From Trochalopteron elliotii (lineage: Eukaryota; Chordata; Aves; Passeriformes; Leiothrichidae): a stretch of 64,000 nucleotides of DNA. The notes beneath the pieces were generated by a model. It saw only the letters and a list, made by a program, of their open reading frames with translations. It was not told the DNA's origin and made no database searches. Below, piece after piece: positions 61,701 to 64,000 of this stretch. The DNA is taken from assembly GCA_024734555.1 (NCBI GenBank), contig JANPWX010000030.1, forward strand, positions 309,888-373,887, given 5' to 3'. Position 1 is the first letter of the stretch. Each line of letters begins with the position of its first letter. Position numbers and translations under genes: made by a program.

Positions 61701-62342
61701 ACAGTGCACTCATTGCTTACTGCTGTGGGGTATAAGCCACTGAAGGCTTTTGAAAATTCCATGCTGCTTGTCACACTTCTTTTATGCTTAAGAATGGGAG
61801 TTTTTTTAATTCCAGAGAAAAATAATGGGTTCTTTTGCTAAACAGAAGCTTGCTGTTTGCATGTCCAAGTGAACAAATCAGTGAAAGCATCAAATTTGAC
61901 AGATTTTGTTCACTGTGGGACAAAAAAAGGAAGGGGTGAGCATGATACCTGCAATACAAAGTCAAATAGTGACTTAGTACTAAATGTGATTTAGGAAGAC
62001 ACGGTGAACATGAAACGAATATGCTGGCATTACTCAGTCTGCTTCATGAGTCTGCAACCACCAGATACCTTATTTTCTGTCTCAACTACTGGGCTCACCT
62101 ATTTAGAAAGGTCTTCTAAAGAGTTTTTTTTGAATCCAATTTCTTTGTAGGCGTGGACCAACATGGTGCTGACAGTTCTCAACCAGATTCAGGCTCTGCC
62201 AGACCAAACTTTCACAGCCCTGCAGCCAGCAGTGTTTCCCTGTATCAGCCAGCTGACTTGCCACGTGACAGATATCCGTGTCCGCCAGGCAGTGCGGGAA
62301 TGGCTGGGAAGAGTGGGCCGAGTTTATGATATCATCATTTAG
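13685..62342 (+). CDS. ARFGEF3: ARFGEF3 (BIG3), 30 coding exons, N-terminus upstream of window
   Basis: Brefeldin A-inhibited guanine nucleotide-exchange protein 3, a large scaffold related to the Golgi ARF-GEFs BIG1/BIG2. Known roles in mammals: restraining insulin-granule biogenesis in islet cells, binding prohibitin-2 in breast-cancer cells, and anchoring PKA and PP1. The exons seen here encode, in order, a DCB/HUS-like helical region, a basic linker, a long Ser-rich segment, a degenerate Sec7-like domain lacking the FRLPGEAQ finger, a KAVSF PP1-docking motif, DUF1981-like helices with the conserved QSGWRPLFS core, a hydrophobic segment, and a charged C-terminus ending in GRVYDIII. Thirty exons join without any frame break (6189 nt, 2062 residues). 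About 117 N-terminal residues lie upstream, judged from the human numbering of the prohibitin-2 helix, so the full length is about 2179, against 2177 in human. Identification rests on close residue-by-residue agreement with the recalled human protein. Splice ends are predicted, not transcript-verified. Residue numbers used in the exon entries assume 117 upstream residues. Confidence 0.97.
13754..18226 (+). other. ARFGEF3: intron 1 (4.5 kb)
   Basis: Phase-0 intron. It contains an unexpected exon-like segment at 16446-16577 (own entry) and an 82-codon open frame at 17844-18092 of no recognised family. No transposon was recognised. The rest holds nothing I can identify. Confidence 0.85.
16446..16577 (+). 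other. candidate in-frame cassette exon (unverified)
   Basis: This is a 132-nt segment, open for 44 codons in the frame of the flanking ARFGEF3 exons (phase 0 on both sides). It is preceded by a pyrimidine-rich acceptor (TGTGTTTTGCTCTTAG) and followed by AAAAG|GTACCT. It would encode [13 protein letters not shown] ... SSSVAFQK and insert between KIAE and VCIETY. The human protein as I recall it has no such residues, and the length match to human is exact without it, so it is either a lineage-specific alternative exon or a coincidence. Confidence 0.3.
18227..18349 (+). CDS. ARFGEF3: ARFGEF3 window exon 2, prohibitin-2-binding helix
   Basis: Encodes 41 residues (about 141-181), from [12 protein letters not shown] to LRQKQENM. 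It contains [13 protein letters not shown] at 18299-18337, the equivalent of human residues 165-177, which bind prohibitin-2. The reported key residues Q165, D169 and Q173 are all kept, and the last residue is Lys instead of Arg. The acceptor is TCCTCATTAG and the donor is ATG|GTGAGC, phase 0 at both ends. Confidence 0.96.
18350..19823 (+). other. ARFGEF3: intron 2
   Basis: 1474 bp, AT-rich. No repeat, RNA gene or coding segment was recognised. Confidence 0.85.
19824..19866 (+). CDS. ARFGEF3: ARFGEF3 window exon 3
   Basis: A small 43-nt exon (residues about 182-196) encoding [14 protein letters not shown] plus the first base of a Gly codon. The acceptor is TCCTCAACAG and the donor is CAAG|GTATTT. 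The start is fixed by IVENPD, which matches human IIENPD, and the length keeps phase 1 into the next exon. Confidence 0.92.
19867..20841 (+). other. ARFGEF3: intron 3
   Basis: 975 bp, phase 1. I see nothing recognisable in it. Confidence 0.85.
20842..20920 (+). CDS. ARFGEF3: ARFGEF3 window exon 4
   Basis: 79 nt (residues about 196-222) encoding [20 protein letters not shown] and neighbours, a helix of the DCB/HUS region. The acceptor is CCTTTTGGAG and the donor is AAA|GTGAGT. It enters in phase 1 and leaves in phase 2, splitting the Asn of the IND motif. Confidence 0.95.
20921..22791 (+). other. ARFGEF3: intron 4
   Basis: 1871 bp. It contains one perfect 19-bp direct tandem duplication at 21974-22011 and a short CAA repeat near 22400. 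Nothing else was recognised. Confidence 0.85.
21974..22011. repeat. perfect 19-bp tandem duplication
   Basis: The unit CAGATAAATCCATTCTTTA occurs twice head-to-tail with no mismatch, inside intron 4. Perfect identity suggests a recent slippage or duplication event. Confidence 0.95.
22792..22896 (+). CDS. ARFGEF3: ARFGEF3 window exon 5
   Basis: 105 nt (residues about 222-257) encoding [20 protein letters not shown], a Ser-rich stretch, then FTDLI and part of Trp. The acceptor is TTTGCCAG and the donor is ATG|GTGAGT. It enters and leaves in phase 2. Confidence 0.95.
22897..25587 (+). other. ARFGEF3: intron 5
   Basis: 2691 bp. A stretch at 23705-23850 faintly resembles CR1 but is too diverged to call. 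No coding segment or RNA gene was recognised elsewhere. Confidence 0.8.
25588..25912 (+). CDS. ARFGEF3: ARFGEF3 window exon 6
   Basis: 325 nt (residues about 257-365). It encodes [20 protein letters not shown], then a variable Ser-rich loop three residues shorter than human, then [19 protein letters not shown] and [11 protein letters not shown]. This is the HUS-like part of the N-terminal scaffold. The acceptor is TTTCTCAG and the donor is GAG|GTAGGG, ending in phase 0. Confidence 0.96.
25913..27241 (+). other. ARFGEF3: intron 6
   Basis: 1329 bp, phase 0. Both strands have open frames of 67-93 codons near 25958-26283 that resemble no known protein. Nothing else was recognised. Confidence 0.85.
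27242..27354 (+). CDS. ARFGEF3: ARFGEF3 window exon 7
   Basis: 113 nt (residues about 366-403) encoding [13 protein letters not shown], an acidic/serine stretch and the basic run [16 protein letters not shown]. The RSIS sequence fits a basophilic kinase site, which is of interest because BIG3 anchors PKA; this is inference. The acceptor is CCTTTTTTTTCAG and the donor is CT|GTACGC, splitting a Leu codon. Confidence 0.95.
27355..28091 (+). other. ARFGEF3: intron 7
   Basis: 737 bp, phase 2. Its last 60 bases remain open in the frame of the next exon but do not resemble conserved protein, so the acceptor TTGATTGTAG at the exon border is preferred. Nothing else was seen. Confidence 0.85.
28092..29002 (+). 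CDS. ARFGEF3: ARFGEF3 window exon 8, large Ser-rich exon
   Basis: 911 nt (residues about 403-707). It encodes [18 protein letters not shown], a helical ALDELSQ segment, [34 protein letters not shown], a Ser/Asp-rich stretch and the helix [20 protein letters not shown]. It ends at [12 protein letters not shown], where catalytic Sec7 proteins have their Glu finger. I place the donor at TCAG|GTTTGC because the next exon then joins as GMMHSPGF, as in human, and the total length agrees. This donor is weak. A much stronger in-phase donor lies 198 nt downstream (see 29003-29200). Confidence 0.88.
29003..29200 (+). other. ARFGEF3: possible 66-codon alternative extension of exon 8
   Basis: The reading frame of exon 8 stays open past its predicted donor and gives protein-like sequence ([20 protein letters not shown] ... 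[11 protein letters not shown]). It reaches a strong donor, GGGAG|GTAAAT, in the same phase 1. Use of that donor would add exactly 66 residues without shifting the frame. Human ARFGEF3 as I recall it lacks them. Confidence 0.45.
29246..29251 (+). promoter_or_regulatory. intronic AATAAA poly(A) signal candidate
   Basis: Canonical AATAAA, 25 nt past the TAA (29218-29220) that ends the exon 8 read-through frame. If both donors are skipped, this could end a short transcript. There is no expression evidence, and a single hexamer can be chance. Confidence 0.3.
31331..31464. repeat. imperfect 69-bp tandem duplication
   Basis: Two copies (31331-31395 and 31400-31464) align at a constant offset of 69 bp. 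Both carry ATTGAAAGGCA, GGAGGTAGGAATTTAAGACA and AAAGGTGAAG, with about half a dozen mismatches. Not a recognised transposon. Confidence 0.93.
31819..31908 (+). repeat. T/G-rich tract with four GGGG runs
   Basis: A low-complexity T-and-G stretch with GGGG at 31844-31847, 31858-31861, 31884-31887 and 31895-31898, separated by 10, 22 and 7 bases, in the sense orientation of the gene. Part of it reads as a degenerate TTTTGGGG repeat. Confidence 0.85.
32241..32328. repeat. threefold imperfect tandem repeat of about 30 bp
   Basis: Units start near 32241, 32270 and 32301. The second and third share CCACCCT, AACAGTTACTC and a C/T-rich end; the first shares GAACAG and the ending TTTTTAGA. It lies in intron 8 and the origin is unknown. 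Confidence 0.7.
33548..33714 (+). CDS. ARFGEF3: ARFGEF3 window exon 9, Sec7-like core
   Basis: 167 nt (residues about 707-762) encoding [38 protein letters not shown] and [10 protein letters not shown]. The ADSLY...LLLNLKL block matches the Sec7 helix pattern ADxxYxLxxxxxxLNxxLH in degenerate form. The acceptor is TTTTTGTTAG and the donor is CTG|GTGAGT. Confidence 0.95.
33715..35693 (+). other. ARFGEF3: intron 9
   Basis: 1979 bp, phase 0. Over a third of it is a sense CR1 copy (34794-35565). The part before that shows no recognisable feature. Confidence 0.88.
34794..35565 (+). mobile_element. CR1 LINE, 3' half, sense orientation
   Basis: A continuous match to the avian CR1 3' region. It has GGATCTGGACAGGCTGGG, CTACAGGCTGGGGCAGAGTG, GTGGCCAAGAAGGCCAACGG, GTGTGGCCAGCAGG, TGAAAGGAGGGTATAGTGAG and GTCTCTTCTCCCAGGTAACA-like stretches, then GACTTGATGATCTTAAAGAT, and it ends in the ATTCTAAGATTG 3' repeat. 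It covers the end of the reverse-transcriptase frame, now broken by stops and indels, plus the 3' UTR. 5'-truncated and inactive. Confidence 0.95.
35694..35859 (+). CDS. ARFGEF3: ARFGEF3 window exon 10
   Basis: 166 nt (residues about 763-818) encoding [40 protein letters not shown] and LPLISMLT. This is the end of the Sec7-like domain. The acceptor is TCCTCTACAG. The donor is ACGG|GTCAGT, chosen because the split Asp then joins to IDGL as in human. Confidence 0.95.
35860..37246 (+). other. ARFGEF3: intron 10
   Basis: 1387 bp, phase 1. I see nothing recognisable in it. Confidence 0.85.
37247..37354 (+). CDS. ARFGEF3: ARFGEF3 window exon 11
   Basis: 108 nt (residues about 818-854) encoding [20 protein letters not shown] and a hydrophilic linker to DDSVVAG. 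The acceptor is TTCTGGCAG and the donor is GCAG|GTACTG, phase 1 at both ends, so skipping this exon would keep the frame. Intron 11 after it is only 233 bp. Confidence 0.95.
37588..37803 (+). CDS. ARFGEF3: ARFGEF3 window exon 12
   Basis: 216 nt (residues about 854-926) encoding [40 protein letters not shown] and [14 protein letters not shown]. Very close to human. The acceptor is TTTTTCTAG and the donor is CTAG|GTAATG, phase 1 at both ends. Intron 12 after it is 258 bp. Confidence 0.97.
38062..38172 (+). CDS. ARFGEF3: ARFGEF3 window exon 13
   Basis: 111 nt (residues about 926-963) encoding [19 protein letters not shown] and an acidic/basic run [17 protein letters not shown]. The acceptor is TTGCTTTACAG and the donor is CAAG|GTAACT, phase 1 at both ends. 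Confidence 0.96.
38173..39525 (+). other. ARFGEF3: intron 13
   Basis: 1353 bp, phase 1. Several short open frames on both strands, none recognisable. No repeat was identified. Confidence 0.85.
39526..39676 (+). CDS. ARFGEF3: ARFGEF3 window exon 14
   Basis: 151 nt (residues about 963-1013) encoding [39 protein letters not shown] and CWPHVF. The acceptor is TTATGCTGCAG and the donor is TTCAG|GTACTC, leaving a split Arg (phase 2). Confidence 0.96.
39677..40118 (+). other. ARFGEF3: intron 14
   Basis: 442 bp, phase 2. Nothing recognisable. Confidence 0.85.
40119..40433 (+). CDS. ARFGEF3: ARFGEF3 window exon 15
   Basis: 315 nt (residues about 1013-1118). It encodes [20 protein letters not shown], a Pro/Gln/Glu-rich variable segment about two residues shorter than human, [20 protein letters not shown] and [10 protein letters not shown]. 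The acceptor is GTGTTCTCAG and the donor is ACAG|GTAAAA, phase 2 at both ends. It is more GC-rich than its flanks, which creates long antisense open frames with no meaning. Confidence 0.96.
40434..42037 (+). other. ARFGEF3: intron 15
   Basis: 1604 bp, phase 2. No coding sequence or known repeat was recognised. Confidence 0.85.
42038..42171 (+). CDS. ARFGEF3: ARFGEF3 window exon 16
   Basis: 134 nt (residues about 1118-1163) encoding [40 protein letters not shown] and LAMP. Nearly identical to human. The acceptor is TTTACCTACAG and the donor is CCAG|GTAAAT, entering in phase 2 and leaving in phase 1. Confidence 0.97.
42172..43699 (+). other. ARFGEF3: intron 16
   Basis: 1528 bp, phase 1. It contains a 149-codon open frame (42397-42846) without recognisable features, which I do not call a gene. 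No repeat was identified. Confidence 0.83.
43700..43845 (+). CDS. ARFGEF3: ARFGEF3 window exon 17
   Basis: 146 nt (residues about 1163-1211) encoding [39 protein letters not shown] and SLVAPHLVE. The acceptor is TTTCTTGTAG and the donor is GAG|GTAGGA, ending in phase 0. Confidence 0.97.
43846..44570 (+). other. ARFGEF3: intron 17
   Basis: 725 bp, phase 0. Nothing recognisable. Confidence 0.85.
44571..44750 (+). CDS. ARFGEF3: ARFGEF3 window exon 18, PP1-docking motif; GC donor
   Basis: 180 nt (residues about 1212-1271) encoding [40 protein letters not shown] and [17 protein letters not shown] (44604-44618) is the RVxF-type motif reported to bind PP1 catalytic subunit in human BIG3 (1228-1232). 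The acceptor is TTCCCTGCAG. The exon ends CAG|GCAAGT, a GC donor. The nearby GTCAGC cannot be used, because it would shift the frame of the conserved next exon. Confidence 0.96.
44751..45126 (+). other. ARFGEF3: intron 18, GC-AG type
   Basis: 376 bp, phase 0. It begins GCAAGT after CAG and ends CTGGCTGCAG. Apart from the C at +2 the donor is a perfect match to the consensus, as is usual for GC-AG introns. Nothing else was seen. Confidence 0.93.
45127..45271 (+). CDS. ARFGEF3: ARFGEF3 window exon 19
   Basis: 145 nt (residues about 1272-1320) encoding [33 protein letters not shown] and [12 protein letters not shown]. The [12 protein letters not shown] block matches the RSGWxxxFSVF core of the Sec7-associated DUF1981 region of BIG1/BIG2. 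The donor is ATGG|GTAAGG, phase 1. Confidence 0.97.
45272..46376 (+). other. ARFGEF3: intron 19
   Basis: 1105 bp, phase 1. Nothing recognisable. Confidence 0.85.
46377..46499 (+). CDS. ARFGEF3: ARFGEF3 window exon 20
   Basis: 123 nt (residues about 1320-1361) encoding [20 protein letters not shown] and [20 protein letters not shown], continuing the DUF1981-like helices. The acceptor is ATCTCCACAG and the donor is CTGG|GTAAAT, phase 1 at both ends. Confidence 0.97.
46500..48588 (+). other. ARFGEF3: intron 20
   Basis: 2089 bp, phase 1. It holds a 162-codon antisense open frame (47955-48443) that is hydrophobic because of the base composition. No known repeat was recognised. Confidence 0.83.
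48589..48692 (+). CDS. ARFGEF3: ARFGEF3 window exon 21
   Basis: 104 nt (residues about 1361-1395) encoding [20 protein letters not shown] and [14 protein letters not shown]. The acceptor is CTGTCCCCAG and the donor is CAG|GTATGA, leaving in phase 0. Confidence 0.96.
48693..49990 (+). other. ARFGEF3: intron 21
   Basis: 1298 bp, phase 0. Nothing recognisable. Confidence 0.85.
49991..50135 (+). CDS. ARFGEF3: ARFGEF3 window exon 22
   Basis: 145 nt (residues about 1396-1444) encoding [36 protein letters not shown] and LSDFDDDT. The acceptor is CACCCTCCCAAG and the donor is ACTG|GTAAGT, phase 1. Confidence 0.97.
50136..51999 (+). other. ARFGEF3: intron 22
   Basis: 1864 bp, phase 1. No repeat or coding segment was recognised. 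Confidence 0.85.
52000..52128 (+). CDS. ARFGEF3: ARFGEF3 window exon 23
   Basis: 129 nt (residues about 1444-1487) encoding [40 protein letters not shown] and TP. The acceptor is TTTTCTTGAAG and the donor is CCTG|GTAATG, phase 1 at both ends. Confidence 0.97.
52129..52648 (+). other. ARFGEF3: intron 23
   Basis: 520 bp, phase 1. Nothing recognisable. Confidence 0.85.
52649..52825 (+). CDS. ARFGEF3: ARFGEF3 window exon 24, hydrophobic segment
   Basis: 177 nt (residues about 1487-1546). [19 protein letters not shown] is a roughly 19-residue hydrophobic stretch that prediction tools call membrane-spanning in human, though it may be a buried helix. It is followed by [20 protein letters not shown] and [12 protein letters not shown]. 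The acceptor is GTTTTTTTTAAG and the donor is TCAG|GTATGT, phase 1 at both ends. Confidence 0.97.
52826..53367 (+). other. ARFGEF3: intron 24
   Basis: 542 bp, phase 1. Nothing recognisable. Confidence 0.85.
53368..53482 (+). CDS. ARFGEF3: ARFGEF3 window exon 25
   Basis: 115 nt (residues about 1546-1584) encoding [20 protein letters not shown] and [17 protein letters not shown]. The acceptor is TTCCTTATAG and the donor is TCAG|GTAACC, leaving a split Arg (phase 2). Confidence 0.96.
53483..54261 (+). other. ARFGEF3: intron 25
   Basis: 779 bp, phase 2. A CR1 tail (54027-54190) sits between the body of the intron and the next acceptor. Nothing else was seen. Confidence 0.9.
54027..54190 (-). 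mobile_element. CR1 LINE 3' end fragment
   Basis: The + strand shows ATCATAGAATGGTTTGGGTT, GGAAGGGAGCTTAAAGATCA, a short duplicated CATCTCCACTT, then CACTAGATAGACCAAGTTGT and CAGCCTGGCCTTGGACACTTC. This is the complement of the classic avian CR1 3' end. The insertion is antisense and ends about 70 bp before the exon 26 acceptor. Confidence 0.95.
54262..54364 (+). CDS. ARFGEF3: ARFGEF3 window exon 26
   Basis: 103 nt (residues about 1584-1618) encoding [20 protein letters not shown] and [14 protein letters not shown]. The acceptor is GTGTCCTTGCAG and the donor is AAG|GTAAAA, leaving in phase 0. Confidence 0.97.
54365..54913 (+). other. ARFGEF3: intron 26
   Basis: 549 bp, phase 0. Nothing recognisable. 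Confidence 0.85.
54914..55045 (+). CDS. ARFGEF3: ARFGEF3 window exon 27
   Basis: 132 nt (residues about 1619-1662) encoding [38 protein letters not shown] and RAMAQQ. The acceptor is TCTCTCTGTAG and the donor is CAG|GTACTG, phase 0 at both ends. Confidence 0.97.
55046..57273 (+). other. ARFGEF3: intron 27
   Basis: 2228 bp, phase 0. It contains a sense-oriented LTR (56205-56774) and short A-rich and CAA-rich runs near 55210-55250. The remainder is unremarkable. Confidence 0.88.
56205..56774 (+). mobile_element. neoavian-type retroviral solo LTR, sense orientation
   Basis: About 570 bp beginning TGATTTTGGCTGGGATGGAG and ending GTTAAACCACAACA. The order of blocks is that of an LTR family I know from neoavian genomes: AGTTAATTTTCT; TTGATAGCACACTGATGTTC; CTAAGTCAAGGACC; GGACAGCTGATGGAGACTGG; GGGATATCCCATACCACAG; an ATTAAA poly(A) signal at 56640-56645; then ATATTAACCCATGG and GTGGGGGGTGTGG. 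It contains a CT run (56554-56568) and a TTG repeat (56570-56591). No internal viral genes adjoin it, so it is a solo LTR. Target-site duplication not seen. Confidence 0.85.
57274..57404 (+). CDS. ARFGEF3: ARFGEF3 window exon 28
   Basis: 131 nt (residues about 1663-1706) encoding [19 protein letters not shown], three residues longer than human at SNKEG, then [20 protein letters not shown] and NQ. The acceptor is TTGTTTTCTAG and the donor is AGAAG|GTAAAA, leaving in phase 2 within a Ser codon. Confidence 0.95.
57405..60182 (+). other. ARFGEF3: intron 28
   Basis: 2778 bp, phase 2. I looked here for a separate micro-exon for the SVSFR-equivalent residues and found none needed, since they are encoded at the start of exon 29. 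A CAAA repeat lies near 59210-59226. Nothing else was recognised. Confidence 0.85.
60183..61413 (+). CDS. ARFGEF3: ARFGEF3 window exon 29, largest exon
   Basis: 1231 nt (residues about 1706-2116). It encodes [20 protein letters not shown], a long helical block ([20 protein letters not shown]), an acidic Ser stretch ([20 protein letters not shown]), [20 protein letters not shown], a Pro/Ser-rich linker, [19 protein letters not shown], the basic YKKRKQQQ and a Ser-rich tail to RDAEAQIQ. The start is placed at CCAAG|TATTCC because the split Ser then reads S-I-P-F-R against human S-V-S-F-R. A second in-phase AG lies 12 nt later. The frame is also open upstream of the acceptor, but that part matches nothing in the family. 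Confidence 0.95.
61414..62150 (+). other. ARFGEF3: intron 29
   Basis: 737 bp, phase 0. Read-through from exon 29 stays open for 25 codons to a stop at 61489-61491. AATAAA-type hexamers occur near 61451 and 61563, so cryptic intronic poly(A) use is possible but unsupported. Confidence 0.85.
62151..62342 (+). CDS. ARFGEF3: ARFGEF3 window exon 30, C-terminal coding exon
   Basis: 192 nt including the stop (residues about 2117-2179), encoding [57 protein letters not shown] and VYDIII, then TAG at 62340-62342. Nearly identical to the human C-terminus, which ends DIIV. The acceptor is TTTCTTTGTAG. Confidence 0.98.
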   Translation, partial: AWTNMVLTVLNQIQALPDQTFTALQPAVFPCISQLTCHVTDIRVRQAVREWLGRVGRVYDIII

Positions 62343-64000
62343 ACCAAGCTGTCCTCTGCTGCAAAGGGCAGAAGACGTTCAAGGTATACAGAAAAGAAGT
62401 ACTTGGGGTTCATTAATTGCCTATTTGTTGGTGATAAATTAAGAAACAGCGGGGTTGTCAGTTTATGTTGTCTATCCATCTGAGATTGTGTGTCCCTCAC
62501 TCACACTAGCAAAGGAGGCAAAGCATGAGTCTGTTTAGGGGATCTGGCATGGCCCCAGAACTCAGAACCTGTCCATGAGTCAGGCTCCTACCAGGAGAGG
62601 TGATACATTTCATAGCCTTCATTTTAATTCAAATTTGCAGCAGTGAGAGCCACCAGAAACTGTAACAGAACTTCACACTTGAAATTAGCTGTGAGTGCAA
62701 CTGTCATGTGGATGTCAAACCAGGTTAGTAAACGTATTTAACTTAGAAAATAAATAAATAAATACAAGTCAGTGAAAAGGTGGGGCTATAGGACAATTAA
62801 GAAGGTGACTTTTTTAGGGTAACATCTTCCCTTCAAAAATTGTCATGAGAGAGGATAGCCAGCTAAAGATTATTGTAGTAACTAAATATGTCACTCACTA
62901 GAGAAAATGGAAATTTATTTTGCTCCAAAAAGAGCCTTTGAAGTCAGGTTTGGTGTAGCTAAAGAATCCTAGGTCTAAAACGGGTGAACCAAGCACAGAC
63001 TATTGATCCTTTCGTTGCTCTTATGGAGTATTGCTTGAAGACAAATGGCACTGTCAAACTGCCCTCTCTGCAACGCCACCCTGGCTGCCTCTTCACCTAT
63101 GCCTACAGCTGAGCATTTTGCCACATGTCTAATTCCCTCTAAAGGCAAAAGGGAAGTTTGTTTTGCTCTTTCCTGTGAAGCTGTAGGGAAGACACACCAC
63201 AGCAAATACCAGCATGTGCCAGTATCCAGCATTCAGCTAAGCAGAGTAGAGGTAAAGTGTTCCAGTTTAAGCACTACTGCAGCTATTATTCTACTGGAAA
63301 TTTATGTTTGCTTATGTCAAGGGGCTGTAGCCAGGTACGCCCTTATCACCTTTGTTGAATGTAGCCTACACTCCACTTGGAGCTGAGGCAAGATGGAAAA
63401 TGGTATGAAAGGGAGGTATATTTCCTGTTTCTCTCTCATTTCTTGTCTGTTGCTGTAAATAGAAAAGGACAGACCCTCATGGAGGCACATCCCCCCTCCA
63501 TGCAGCACTCCTATAGGGACTATTGCAATTTGCTGTTATTAGTAAGAGGGAGGAGAAGGGGGAGGATTGACTATTGTGTTGTCAAATGCATATGTGATGC
63601 TTTTCACACTATATAAAGCAAAGGGTTACCTTGCTGCACAGGTTATGTCAACCCTTGGGACATTTTATCTTGTACTCCCATGCTATATCATTTGTTGATT
63701 TGTTGATAACTTGTTGAAAATGAGTTGATTTTAATTTTGGGTGACCCTTTAATGCTGTTCTCCCAAGGCTTTTAAAACATGCATGCCAACTAAATATACA
63801 GCTTCAGTCCCTGCTCCAAAGCATCCTAAAAATATCATCTCTTTATATAAGGCCTGGATTTTGCAAAAATAACTGCTTTTAGCATCTTAAACCTGGAAAA
63901 ACAGAGGGAGCCAAGAAGCTCCACTGAACAGCCATCTCCCAAGCTGCTTTATTTACAAGAGTCTGACACTATCCTCCTGCCTTTTCCCTCCATTGCCTGC
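62343..64000 (+). other. ARFGEF3: 3' UTR and possibly flanking DNA
   Basis: 1658 bp after the stop codon. Mammalian ARFGEF3 has a long 3' UTR of several kb, so most or all of this may be UTR. The first AATAAA is at 62749-62754 within an AAAT repeat (62749-62764) and may or may not be used. Open frames here (up to 113 codons) resemble no protein. No second gene is visible before the window ends. Confidence 0.7.

Noticed and set aside
1..64000. tRNA, rRNA, CRISPR array or prokaryotic-type operon
   Set aside because: No cloverleaf boxes, regular spaced repeats or tightly packed reading frames were seen; the window is ordinary vertebrate gene structure.

Overview
The window is vertebrate nuclear DNA, almost certainly from a bird. 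It is AT-leaning and has split coding exons with GT-AG introns. It carries several copies of the avian CR1 LINE and an LTR whose sequence I recognise as an abundant family of neoavian (non-galliform) genomes. That LTR points to Neoaves, but the species cannot be fixed from the sequence alone. There is no sign of bacterial, phage, CRISPR or operon structure.

One gene on the + strand dominates the window: ARFGEF3 (BIG3, KIAA1244), the divergent third member of the large BIG/Sec7 ARF-GEF family. I could place 30 coding exons between 13685 and 62342. Every junction keeps the reading frame, and the exons sum to 6189 nt, which is 2062 codons plus a stop. The prohibitin-2-binding helix starts at residue 165 in human, and using it as an anchor leaves about 117 N-terminal residues upstream of the window. 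The inferred bird protein is therefore about 2179 aa, against 2177 aa for human as I recall it. The first 13.7 kb is intron. From 62343 to the window end is 3' UTR or flanking DNA.

Region by region: 1-13684 is intron with a minus-strand solo LTR (1782-2234) and two CR1 tails (9685-9925). 13685-25912 holds the N-terminal DCB/HUS-like exons, including the prohibitin-2 helix. 27242-33714 holds a basic segment, the large serine-rich exon and the start of the degenerate Sec7-like region. 35694-43845 holds the rest of the Sec7-like region and the middle of the protein. 44571-55045 holds the PP1-binding KAVSF motif and the helical Sec7-associated repeats. 57274-62342 holds the C-terminal part, including a 1231-nt exon. 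Introns carry a full-length-like CR1 3' half (34794-35565), a CR1 tail just upstream of an acceptor (54027-54190), a sense LTR (56205-56774) and several local tandem repeats.

The observations most worth checking are these. (1) A strong second donor at 29201 in the large exon would insert 66 in-frame residues exactly where the Sec7 catalytic finger should be; read-through past it ends at a stop followed closely by AATAAA. (2) A 132-nt unannotated open segment with good splice sites at 16446-16577 is phase-compatible with its neighbours. (3) There is one GC-AG intron (44751-45126). (4) Two in-phase acceptors lie 12 nt apart at 60182/60194. I found no new multi-gene system.
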